Source of the DNA: Botryosphaeria dothidea
Lineage: Eukaryota; Ascomycota; Dothideomycetes; Botryosphaeriales; Botryosphaeriaceae
Reading direction: 5' to 3'
NCBI GenBank assembly: GCA_011503125.2
Contig: WWBZ02000014.1
Coordinates: 248,001-312,000 of the forward strand
Length of the DNA: 64,000 nucleotides
Below, one piece after another: positions 10,010 through 20,343 of the stretch. Each line of letters begins with the position of its first letter. Position 1 is the first letter of the stretch. The notes beneath the pieces are model-generated. The model did no database searches, was not told the DNA's origin, and saw nothing but the letters and a program-made list of their open reading frames with translations. The position numbers were made by a program, and so were the translations under genes.

Positions 10010-13001
10010 TCACCGCAACAACCCACACATGCACTGGCAATCCGGCACCGGGCACGTCTTGTGCTTCGCGAACCAATCCCGCGCATGATGCCCGTGGAAG
10101 CCGTGCGTGCACGTCATGCAAAACACCATCTGCCTCGCCTCGGGATCCTCGTCCTTCAGGCTCTCGGCGCCGCCGACCGTCGCCTGGTCGGGGCCGCCCA
10201 GCCACATCATGCAGATGCCGCAGCGAGGCATGCGCCGGCCGCAGCGGGGGCACACCAGGCCGGCGTTGTGGCTGGGGGTGTTCGCCTTTTGGGCCGCGGC
10301 GGGCTTGCTCGGCTTGCCGCCGACGAGGTTCGTGCTCGAGGGCAGCGCCGAGAGGGTGCCGGCGGCGGCGGGGGGCGGGTCGGCGAGCGGGACGAGCTGG
10401 TCGCCGCGGCGGGCGAGGGCGAGTTGGCAGTGCATGCAGCGGATGGTGATCTGGCGGGGGAAGGGCTTGTTGAGGCAGAGGCCGTCGCGGGTCTTGGCGA
10501 CTCTGTTGTGGGCGACGATGAAGCGGGTGCGCTCGATGAAGCAGCGCCAGGTCTGCAGCTGCATGAAGTACGTGGCCTTCCAGTAGTCCCAGCGGGGGTC
10601 GGTCACGTAGAGCGGGTTGGTGCGCGCCATGACGAGCACGGCGGTCTGGACGTCGCCGAACTTGGCGATGTGGTGCTCGAAAAGGTCCATGGCTCGTTCG
10701 GCGAGCCCGGTGAAGACGATGCCTTCGATGTCGCCGTAGACGCGGGCGCCGTGGGAGACGAGTTTGATGAACTGGGTGAGCTGGTCGTCGTCGAGGTATT
10801 TCAGAGCGACTCCAACGCGGTCCACCAGCGAAAGCTCTTCGATCTTGGTGACGGTTTCCCAGTTGCCAGTGATGAAGTACTGGAGAAGTGCTTTTAGGTA
10901 TGGATCGTCCGTTTCTTCAGCCATCCATTCGCAGAGATCTCGTTGGTCCTTATTGACGGTGTCGCATGCAATTACCGCGCCAAGCCCAATATTCTGCAGT
11001 AGTCTCTGCCGAACAAGTTGTTTGAGAAAATCCAGGGCGATATCCTTGTGTCCCTTGAAGACAGCTAGGACAATAGCTTTGTGGTACTGTCCTTGCTCAA
11101 TGAGGGCCTTGCAATTCTCTCGTATCCTCTGGGCCGAGAAAGTCCATCCGCAGATTGCAAGACAAAGCTGTCGGTGTTCCGGACGTTGAGTTTTGACTCC
11201 CTGGAATGGTGGATACTCCTTCTCCAGCACAATCTCGCGGATGACGTTGCGGAAATCGGGCGGTGATACGGATGGCCTGCCAATGAGTCTATACCCGTTC
11301 TGCTTCCCGCCCAGACTATTTTCCCAGATGTATGCCACACCAAGATAACTCAGATCAACCCCATCAGCAACCATTCCATCATCTTTGGCAAGGTCGTCAA
11401 ATCGCTGAACGAGTTCCCAAAGGCCGACGAGCCAGGGATCATTTTCGACGATCTGTCTGTTCTTCTTGCAGTCCAGACAATAACCCTCCTTTGCCCGTCT
11501 CTTTGCAACGCCAAGCGCTTTCAGGGTATCACTGATGTCCAAAGTGGTGGTGGGAAATCCCAAAGTCAAGAGCTCCTCATGGCGCTCCCGACTTGTTGTA
11601 GCCTTTGCTCGCTCTGGAGCTTTGTGGCCGAAATTCTCCATGCTCAGTTTGTCGAAGCGAGCAAGCGTGTTCGACTTGAACGCGCCTGCTGATGGCCTTC
11701 TGTCGCCGACAATGCGCGCCTGTAGTCGAGCAACATCCTCGGCAACAGGCCCATCCGGTGGTGAAGGTTCAGCAACGGCCATCTGATCGCGATACACTTC
11801 ATCGAGTGCAGTGAAATGGATACTTGGGGCCTGGCTAGGGATCTTGCTGATCTTGATCTTGCGGTTGTACTGCAGGTTGATGGTGCTGTGATCTCCAATG
11901 GGAGAAGCCTCCGACATGAAATCAAATGCCATGGTGCGCGCAGTCTCGTCTTGGCCATACTGTTGATCATACCATGGGTAGTTCACGGTGTGGCTGTACT
12001 TTGTGAAATGCTGGTAACGAGAGCTGCTGGATGTGCCCGAGTTGTTGTCCTTCAACTCAAACTGGGCGGCCTCAACAACCTTCAGTTCGCCCGTGTTGGA
12101 AAGGGCACCGAAACAGCCTCGCTTGCTTCCTGAGAAGCGAAGGCCCCAGATGGCTGCTCCATGGGTGTTATCCACGGCAGGTCGCAGCTCCAGAACAGCG
12201 CCAGCCGGAGCTTCTCCAGACGGAGTGGTTGGACCTGGGCGAGAGGCAAATCGTCGATCCCACACGCTCACGGTTGGGTCTCCGGAAGGACCAGCAGAGA
12301 TGATGTAGTTCTCGTCCAGGGGATCAATGGCCAAATTATGCACCTGGCGAGTCCCATATTGGGCAGCGCTGACATGTGCGGAGTCTGCATGTGCAGTGTC
12401 AACCCGAGGCACACAGGACGAGGACGATGCAACGAGGCAAGAAGGACGGAGACATACCGCGAAGGTCATATATTCGGATGCATTGGCGAGAGACGCCGGC
12501 AACGAGGGTCTGGGGATGGCCGGGGAAGAATTTGATACTGGTGATGGCCTCGGAACTGGCAAGCTTCTTGTAAGGCTCCTGCTGGGAGGTGAAGGAGCCG
12601 ACATTGAGGTCATAGATGTTCATGCAGAAATCATTGCGCACCCTGTCAAGACCAGTGGCAAGCAGGTTGCTGGAGCTGAAGGCGATGGAGTTGCATTTTC
12701 GCTGATGCTTGATGGGAAACGAATGGGTGAAGTCAGAGTTGGGACGGCCGGCATCGATTTCGAGCAAGCTTGCCTCTCCAGATGCCGAGCCGATTGCGAC
12801 GAAATGCTCGTGGGTCTTGGACCAATCGAAGGCAGTGAAGTTGGGAAGCTTGTCGCGTGTGGCCAGCTGTTTCCAGCGAACGTGGGTCTTGTCGACATGG
12901 TCAATCTCACACAGGCGGAGGCGGTTGCCAGCAACGTCTACGATGATGAAGTGCGGCGACAGGTGGAGAGAATGCGGCGACCAGCGGATTGCGGCTTCCA
13001 T
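10010..13001 (-). CDS. SEA4: SEA4/Mio-like GATOR2 (SEACAT) subunit, WD40 plus C-terminal zinc domain
   Basis: Minus-strand exons 13001-12458 and 12384-10010 give about 972 residues. The N-terminal third reads as WD40 blades (for example LAIDPLDENYIISAG followed by VSVWDRRF), the middle is alpha-helical, and the C-terminus is a cysteine/histidine-rich RING-like zinc domain (CPRCGRRMPRCGICMMW, then CMTCTHGFHGHHA, ending CPVPDCQCMC). This architecture is that of Mio/Sea4, a subunit of the vacuole- or lysosome-associated SEA/GATOR complex that acts on TORC1 in response to amino acids. The gene converges on the PKS, whose stop is 265 bp away, and marks the edge of the polyketide locus. A different WD40 plus RING protein of the same complex (Sea2 or Sea3) is less likely because the blades begin at residue 1. 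Confidence 0.82.
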
Positions 13002-13260
13002 CTTATCTCAGACGGAGAAAGGTGGGAGAGCGGGGGCCGGAAGCGGGAGCGTGGCCATGTCACGGGCAGAAGCGAGCTGCAGGCATGATGGTGTGGTGGT
13101 CGGGTTGAAGCTGAGTGGAGGCGGACAGCGACAGCGCGCCGGAGCCTGGGCCCTCGCTGCCTGAGGCCTGCCTGAGCCGCCGAGGAAGCGCCGCGCCCTG
13201 CGTCAATCCAAAGAATTTCCCGTCGCAGCCACAACACCATCGCTCGCTCACTCACGCGCC

Positions 13261-14130
13261 ATGCCCGGTGTGAAGCGCTCCCACGCCCATTTCGATGCCG
13301 CAGACCACTCCGCCCACACTCCCGCAAACATGACCGCCGCCAAGCGCAAAGCCAACTCCGACGCCCCGCGCGCGAAGAAGACCAAGACCGGCCCCAGCCA
13401 TGCCACCAAAAAATACCAGCCCAAGAAGTACTCATTGAACCCGCTCAAGGCCCGCATTCGCGACTTGCGCCGCCAATTGTCGCGTACCGGCGACGACATG
13501 CCTGCCAACGTCCGTGTCGACAAGGAGCGCGAGCTTCAGGCCTGCGAGCATGAGCTTGCTGTTGCCGAGGGCGAGCGCGTCAAGCAGGACATGATCCCCC
13601 GCTACCACAAGGTCCGCTTCTTTGGTATGTCCTGCCTGCTCCTTCACCGTGTCCAGGACGCTTATACGTCACCAGAGCGCCAGAAGGCCACTCGCTTCCT
13701 CAAGAAGGCTGTCAAGCGCCTGAACGACAACTCCGATCCCGAGAAGCACGCAGAACTCGAGCAGGACAAGCACGTCTGCGAAGTCGACTTGAACTACACC
13801 CTCTACTACCCGCTCATTCGTCCCTACGTCTCTCTCTATGCTACCTCCAAATCCAAGAACGAGCACGACGGGTCCACTGGCACCACTCGGATAGGCGGCG
13901 ATAAAGAAATGTGGGAGATCGTGGAGAAGAAGATGAAAGACGGCGCATTGGAGGCTCTGAGGAATGGCTTGGAATGGAAGCAGGGCACTCCTTCAAGGGG
14001 CTCTTCGGCGACACCAGCAGTTGCGCCGGCAGAGAAGAAGCCTGCAAAGGCTTCCGCCGCAAAATCTGCATCTGCATCAGCCAAGGAGGAAGAAATGGAC
14101 GAGGACTCCGATGGTGGATTCTTCGAGTGA
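13261..14130 (+). CDS. EFG1: rRNA-processing protein EFG1
   Basis: Nucleolar protein needed for 18S rRNA maturation in yeast. A basic, nuclear-signal-like N-terminus (AAKRKANSD, AKKTKTG) is followed by the family core (SLNPLKARIRDLRRQL, RYHKVRFF, RQKATRFLKKA), and the C-terminus is Ala/Lys-rich and then acidic. The frame is open from 13261 to 14130, but 13625-13675 is a 51-bp stop-free insertion that starts GTATGT and ends CACCAG. Splicing it joins VRFF to ERQKA exactly as in the family, giving 272 rather than 289 residues. The start lies about 260 bp from the divergent SEA4 start. Confidence 0.85.
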   Translation: MPGVKRSHAHFDAADHSAHTPANMTAAKRKANSDAPRAKKTKTGPSHATKKYQPKKYSLNPLKARIRDLRRQLSRTGDDMPANVRVDKERELQACEHELAVAEGERVKQDMIPRYHKVRFFGMSCLLLHRVQDAYTSPERQKATRFLKKAVKRLNDNSDPEKHAELEQDKHVCEVDLNYTLYYPLIRPYVSLYATSKSKNEHDGSTGTTRIGGDKEMWEIVEKKMKDGALEALRNGLEWKQGTPSRGSSATPAVAPAEKKPAKASAAKSASASAKEEEMDEDSDGGFFE

Positions 14131-14424
14131 AGAAATGAACAGTCGATCAATATCAGTCTACTATCAAGGCTGTCACATAGCTATTTGCTGGGCATAGCGC
14201 TGGAGTTACGGTAAAGGCCCGCTGGGTCTGGCGTTTTGGAGGGATAAAAGTACACAAATCGGTTCTTCATGTATGTTGAGAGGTCAGTTTGGCAGAGAGG
14301 ATTCGCTGATTCACTAACAGTAGCATGTGCATAGGGTCCAAGCTGTAGTAGATACCAACAAGACATCAAACGCTTTCATCGCTTCATCAATTTAATGTGG
14401 CTCCATGAAAACTTTATGGATTCA

Positions 14425-15880
14425 TCAGACTTGATCCCACTTTTCCCATTTGCCCTGCCATGCCTGGGACGATCTCTCTATCTCCATAGACACAGAAGTC
14501 TCCACTTTGATGTAGGCTGCCTCGGGATCCTGGAGTGGTGGGGTATAGCTGCGATCTGCATTTCCCTCAACAACAGTGAAGCTCTCTCCTTCACTCGGAC
14601 AAATCCTTTTCATGTCGTCGTCGCCGCGACTTTCCCGATCACCGTCGCTGGAGCATTTTTCATTCGAATTCCTGTACGGCGGCGGATACGGGTCAGGTGG
14701 GTATGAGCAACGGAAGTTCAAGCCCATGGAAGACCTCCTCGATCGACTGGTTATCTGAGATTTCACCCCGCCCCAGACTCTGAGGGTGAGGGGTTGAAGG
14801 AACGGAAGACATGCTGACACGACAGCCAAATTGATCTCGGCGATCGACCAAGTCGCGGCAGGTACATAACCGTCTATCGAGCTCGTCAGCCAATGCGTCT
14901 TTTCCAAGCAACAGCGCAGATGTACGTACACGTGATATCGATCATGCTTGTCTGGATCAAGGCAACCATTCGACCGATGGACGCGAAAATAACTCTGCAA
15001 ACCGTCAGCTTCTCGAAGAACGGTGGAGACTTTGCCTTTGGGGAGACTCACAGCCCACCCGTACAAAATAGACCTGCGGCCGAGAGCTTCTGCGTCTTTT
15101 TCAGACCGAGTTGCGAAATAACCCAGATGGGTATAGACAGGATCGCGAGGTCAATGGCCGAGTTTGTGGCCGCCGAGGCGACAAAGTCCGCATGCGGGTT
15201 TTTGCAGGCGAGGAGGTTCTTCCACCATAAGTTTATTGGGTGGCATGTGGTCAAGCATGTCACCTCAAAGACGAGAAGCCAGGTGACTGCCATTCCCATA
15301 CACACGTAGATGGCAATGACGTGTTTCTTCCATGTGAAGATACGCCGATAGAAGAGGAGGATGGAGATCTTGATTGCGGTTATGCCGACGAGGTAGGATT
15401 GTTCGGCAATGAAGTTGATCTACGGCATCTCAATTGGAGTTTTTCCCGCGGCGCTCGAGCTGTACTTACCAGCAGCAACTCTTCCAGGGTTCCGTGGCCG
15501 GCTACAAAAGCTAGGTGCCTCCCGAATCCTTTCGTGGTCGCTTTAATTTCGAATTAGCGGAACAGCCAACAACCCCCGACCACCAGCTACTCACCAAGGA
15601 TTCCGCATATGCTGGTCATGAATGCGCCGCCGTATCCGAGCAGTAGTACAGCGTTGGAGAGATCCCAAGCTGAGAAAGAAGAACTGGCCATCCGCCGCGA
15701 GATGAACCTGAAAATCATGAGGGTGGTGGAAAGCGTCGTCGCGATGATTGTGACGATGACTACTGGAGGACTCCGGTTCTCTGTGCGCCATTCCTCGGCT
15801 GATTTTGTGGTCATCATGGCCACCATGGTTGCGGTGCCACGGAGAAGCCAGCTCTTTTCTCCTTGTGAATCGCGCTCCAA
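14425..15880 (-). CDS. fungal rhodopsin-domain (PTH11-like) integral membrane protein
   Basis: Seven-helix protein of the fungal rhodopsin-domain family (Pfam Fung_rhodopsin), function generally unknown. Minus-strand exons 15880-15595, 15540-15470, 15419-15052, 14994-14930 and 14873-14425 give about 412 residues. Family landmarks are ENRSPPVVIVT before helix 1, KGFGRHL, INFIAEQSYL, ISILLFYRRIF, a CxxxCxP segment (CLTTCHP), DLAILSIPIW, and ATWSIAEINLAVVSACLP before a Ser/Pro/acid-rich cytoplasmic tail. The N-terminal methionine is uncertain: start codons also occur about 18-22 codons downstream. Members of this family are often variable between species and sometimes act as surface sensors, but no ligand can be inferred. 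Confidence 0.82.
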
Positions 15881-17441
15881 AGACGACGAAGCTCGTGGCC
15901 TTTTACTGCGAAAATCAGGTCAATTGCAAAAGAAGAGGAAAAGCAGGAAAAGAGCGCGAGACAGTTTGTGACGACACGCACTCTATATTATCAGGGCGGT
16001 TCCCTGGCAGCATATGTTTCGTTTCGACAATTCCTCGGGAACTTTTTTCTCTCCAAGGGACTACTGCTACTGCGGCGCGTCGGCAGGCGACCCGCGAGCG
16101 GCGAACGCGTTCCCCGTGCAGAACAAAGCACCAAAGTACGCGTGACATCCCGGATAGCGCCCGTTTCATGCTACTGGGCAGCGGAAGGTTGTGGCGCCCG
16201 TATAGACACTGCCCAAGGCGCTAGAAGGGAAATAAGGAGGGGGAGAGAGTAGTTGGAGTCGCGCAAATCATTACCGCTTTTCGGGCAGAAGCGTGTCTGC
16301 TGCAAAGAAGCGCGGCAGCATGTGCTCGAACTACGTTCCCCGGCCGGTGGACTACTGTACCCCACAAGATTCCAAACCCAGGGATCCTGTCCATGCTTTT
16401 TCTCTTCCGTCATGCCGCGCCGGTCGCGTGAATGCCTGGCGCTTTACCGTTCACCCAGAATTGGTCGTCTTGCGAGTATCAGAAGCAAATTGTCCACAAG
16501 TTTCCGTGCTTGGTTTGGTACCATTCAGTCCCCGGCTTGTGGAGAAGGGGCCGCTGAGGGGAGGGCCGTCTCCCCCTTCTCCGCACAGATGCACACCGGA
16601 CAAAAGAAGGCTCATGATTGGATGGATTCTTCGGCACCTTTGCCATAATCGTGTACCTTTTCGATGTCCCATGCTGCTTGTGATCGTTACACGGTAGTTG
16701 TCATCGATGTCACTGCTACTCCGCTTTGCATTACACATTGCTTTTGTTTCCCCACAAGCTGCCGAGGCGAATACTGACGGACTGTGGTCTAGTTCTTCAT
16801 TTACCCTTTCCCCGGATTTTCATCCCATCTGGTTAGCACGCCCAAACCGAGGCTAAGTGGGAAAGTCGATAGGTCGACTTTCTGCAGGCCAGTGGAGGAA
16901 GCACGATCGGCGCATCATCTGAGTGAGGTGCAGGCAATGCGCGATGTCTGCAGTAGTCGCTACCAACTCTCGAGAGAAAATTGGAACTAGTAGTTTCATA
17001 GCACAACACAGTACGTATTCTCGTATCCCTTTTCTGTACATTTGTGGGTCTAGAAGCAAGAAGGCCAGCCAGAACCAAGACCTGGGATGTGTCCAGGGCT
17101 CAATAGCACTAGTCGGCTGGTGATGCAAGTGACGAAAGTATAACAAATTAGTCGGCCTACGCACAGGAACGCAGCATTAGCGAGAAAGTGGATCCGCCGA
17201 ACCCTGAACGTGGCCCGAAAATAATGCTGAAGAAGACGAAGAGGAGGATAATTCACCCACATCAACGTGGGAGACGAGGAAAGAGAGCTCCCCTCATGGT
17301 CCACACTAGGCACAGATGGCGGCGGGATGTGGGCCTCAGGCGAGTCAGTCGGAGCTTCAAAGTTGCGGGCGCGTTCCGTAGACTTCGACTACAACCCCCC
17401 CCCCCCCCCCCCCCTCAACGCCATGTGCTCGTTGAAACACC
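15881..17441. promoter_or_regulatory. divergent intergenic region between rhodopsin-type gene and Zn2Cys6 gene
   Basis: No convincing gene in 1.56 kb; the short frames lack motifs and codon bias. A run of 20 C (17395-17414) ends 27 bp before the start codon of the regulator, in its presumed 5' leader. Confidence 0.5.
17395..17414 (+). repeat. 20-C homopolymer tract
   Basis: Twenty C ending 27 bp upstream of the start codon of the Zn2Cys6 gene. Confidence 0.9.
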
Positions 17442-19160
17442 ATGAAGGTCGCAAAGGCCTGCAGGCAATGTCGGGAAAGCAAGCGGAAATGTACCCGGCC
17501 TCCGGACGCGCTGCGGTGCACCCCTTGCGCCCTCAAACAGCTCCCCTGCAGTCTCGCATCCTCCTACACTCGCCCGCAGGCCCCAATCTTGCCGCAACCG
17601 CCATCGTCAGCACCTCCGCCATCGGCGGCTACATCACCGGCAAGCCATCAGCAGGGTCTCGTGCTGCCATCCCAAGCTGTAATCCTCGACTTGGTCGATG
17701 TATACATTACACTCTTACACGACAAACCACACTCGCTTTTCCACGAGCCCTCGATTCGGCAGGCAGTCCAGGCTGAGACCATCTCCAAGCAAGTGCTACA
17801 TGGAATCCTTGCTCTCTCTGCCAGGCATGTCTCCTGCATACTGTGCTTGCCTCTGGACCATGCTGATTCTCTTGAGCAAAAAGATTCCACAACGACGCCG
17901 CTGTCAGAGCTCAAGGAACGGCCTTCGCACAGGAAGCCAAGCGCTTGCTAAAAGAAGGCGTCGAAACCATCTGCATTGAAAACATCCAAGCATGCATTCT
18001 CGTTGCAAATGCCTGCGGTGCCGTCAATGAAGGCAACTCGGAGGCTCTGTTCTTCGGTACCTGCGATCCACATCCCAATATCATGTTCGACGTCTAACCC
18101 CCTGTCAGGCATCGCCATTCGAATGGCCCAGATACTCTCACTCCCGCACCCTCACCCCCTCGACACACCCGTCGATCAGGAAATCAAGCGGCGAGTCTAC
18201 TGGACCCTCTACATGGTCGACCGCTGGAACTCAGCCGGCCTCGGCCTGACCAGACAGCTGCCCGACGCCCTCAAACACCCCATGCCCGTCCACGAGCTCG
18301 ACTTCCACCAGCCGCACTTCCGCCACCGCCCCCACCAAAAGCGCGGCCTCTGGGCCTACTTCGTCGACCTGGCCCACATCTTCGGCGAGATCCAAGACCT
18401 GCACAGCCGGCACGTCAACGGCGAGCTGCTGGACGCGCACTTCGAGGCGCACGCCCACGCGCTCGCCGGCCAGCTCGAGCAGTTCGCCGACACGCTGCCC
18501 GCCGAGCTGCGCCTCAACGTCGACAACCTGCGCTGGCACGCGGGCGCGGGCATCGGCCGCACCTTTGTCGCGCTGCACCTCGGCTACCACCACTACTGCG
18601 CGCTCGTGCACTTCCAGTACCTCGACATCGCGCTGCCGCGCACGCCCACCCAGCGCCTCTTCGCCAGCCGCTGCAAGCACCACGCCAACACCTTCTCCGA
18701 CCTGCTGAAGCTGGCCACCGAGATCCCCGCCTGCGACGCCGTGTACAACATCGTCGCCCACATGACCGTCGTGTCGTCGAGCGTGCTGCTGTACGTTTTG
18801 TTTTTCGGCGACGAGGACGAGCTGCCGGCGACGCGGCAGCGCTTGGAGCAGAATTTCCAGATTCTGATTAAGCTGAGGGGCTACTGGCCGAGCGTGAGTG
18901 ATATGATGGATCGGCTGTTTACGTTCCAGAAGGTCTGCATGTGGTCGGCCGATCCGAATACGCACAAGATTGACAAGTGGATGCTGAAATTCCTCCTGCA
19001 ACATGCGTTGCCGATCGAAGATAAGATAGACAGTCGTCCATCACTGCCCACGACGCATGCGGCTGACTCTGCTGCTGCTGCCATGCCGCCTGCGGTGGCT
19101 GAAATCTCTTCCGAGCGGGGTCAATACGCCACGAGTGCGTTGTCCATGCTGCGGCAGTGA
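17442..19160 (+). CDS. Zn2Cys6 transcription factor with fungal-specific TF domain
   Basis: DNA-binding regulator of about 535 residues. The binuclear zinc cluster is at residues 7-35 (CRQCRESKRKC, then CTPC and LPC), followed by a Pro/Ser linker and the middle homology domain (ALFFGIAIRMAQILSL, DQEIKRRVYWTLYMVDRW). Exons are 17442-17824, 17884-18056 and 18109-19160. The first intron has a GC donor (AG|GCATGT) and an AG acceptor; no GT donor restores the frame, whereas this joins SAR to FHNDAA as the family requires. No biosynthetic gene adjoins it, so its target is unknown; the PKS is 8 kb away behind housekeeping genes. The 3' flank carries a MITE starting 33 bp after the stop. Confidence 0.9.
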
Positions 19161-19184
19161 AGGAATTGAAGTTTTCGAGTAACA

Positions 19185-19192
19185 TTAAGAAA
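19185..19192. repeat. left copy of the 8-bp target-site duplication
   Basis: TTAAGAAA abuts the left end of the MITE and is repeated perfectly at 19567-19574. An undiverged duplication suggests a fairly recent insertion. Confidence 0.85.
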
Positions 19193-19566
19193 CCGGGCTT
19201 CCACTTGGCAAGCCATTTTACCAAGCCGCTTGACAAGCCGGCTCCGAGGGCTGGCTTACCAAAGGCGTATTTCTTTATATCTCTCTATATCTTTTAGGAT
19301 ACGGATAGTCTATTTATACTAATGACTTAGCTATTAGAGAATATCTTAAATGGAGCTTGTTCTATTGCGAAAAGTAAGTAGTAGAGCTTTTGGATCTTCT
19401 CCGGAGTACGAGAGGGACGTGCGTTAGAACGTACGTAGATAAGCTAAGCCTTCTAAGGTATATACACGTAATAGGGCACGGATCTAAGCCGACTTCTAAG
19501 CTATCAAGTTAAGCCGCCTCTAGATGGTCGGCTTGACTTGACCTGACTTGCCAAGTGGGAGCCCTG
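19193..19566. mobile_element. hAT-like MITE (non-autonomous DNA transposon), 374 bp
   Basis: Both ends carry inverted repeats: 22 nt at 19193-19214 match the reverse complement of 19545-19566 at 19 positions, sharing the core CCACTTGGCAAG. The right end reads CAGGGCT when inverted, the terminus typical of hAT elements. The element is flanked by a perfect 8-bp direct repeat TTAAGAAA (19185-19192 and 19567-19574), and 8 bp is the hAT target-site length. The interior is AT-rich and has no coding frame. Class is inferred from termini and duplication length. Confidence 0.85.
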
Positions 19567-20343
19567 TTAAGAAATGAAATAAACATTCTGTTCGTCAAGG
19601 CTACTTCATGTGACTCTTATTCTCAGTGGCAACTTTCCCGATCGAACATGCAGCGCGTCAACATGCACATCGCCAGCCGTAAGCTACGTGAGCAGGGGGT
19701 TGGTCAGCTGAGGACTTGCCACGAATAGGACAGTATGTTTTTCGGTATGCCTTGCTCGGTGCCGGTGCAGGAGACTCATCAGGCTGCTGGCCTTGTGGGT
19801 GGATGGATGATAAGAAGAGGAGGCGGTTTGCTTGGGAAGGCACATCTTAAAGCCTCTGGGCAAATGTGCCATTACAAGCCGCACCAAGTTCATCCCGACC
19901 GCAAAACCCGAGTGGACTCAAGTCAGAATATGAATCACTCCAGAACCTAGGTGCATGGCATGCAGGACTTCGGCCTCGTGGGACGCGCAACCGGCCGCCA
20001 TAGCCCTACGATCAAGCAAGTCACACATGCTTTAGTTGTAAACTGACCGGGACGAGACATCCATGCATAAGGGCTTCGGAAATGCAAATAAGCTCAGCGG
20101 TGCAACTTCATGGACCAATCGAATGTATATGCGGCTTGCTACAGCCCGCAGAGACCGCTTCCCGCACATCTTAGAAAGATGAGCATCAATCAGCCAATGC
20201 TGCTGCTTTCCCCTCAGCTCGATTAGCAATCCCGCATGAAAAATCTTGGCCATCCGCTGTCTGCCTTTTCTCAAATTCTGAGCCACGTCGATTCGTGTTG
20301 GCACAGATTCTGAGCATCGCTCTTCGCGCTTTTGTTCCTGCAA
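19567..20343. other. intergenic region right of the MITE
   Basis: It begins with the right copy of the target duplication (19567-19574). I see no gene; short frames on either strand lack motifs. It probably holds the promoter of the membrane-protein gene that starts at 20344. Confidence 0.45.

Noticed and set aside
16253..16697. Overlapping frames in the 15.9-17.4 kb spacer
   Set aside because: Three short overlapping frames on both strands with no motifs, as expected by chance in 1.5 kb.
17442..19160. Zn2Cys6 gene as the pathway regulator of the PKS
   Set aside because: Three unrelated genes (SEA4, EFG1, rhodopsin-type) separate it from the PKS and no shared motif was found; there is no evidence beyond distance.
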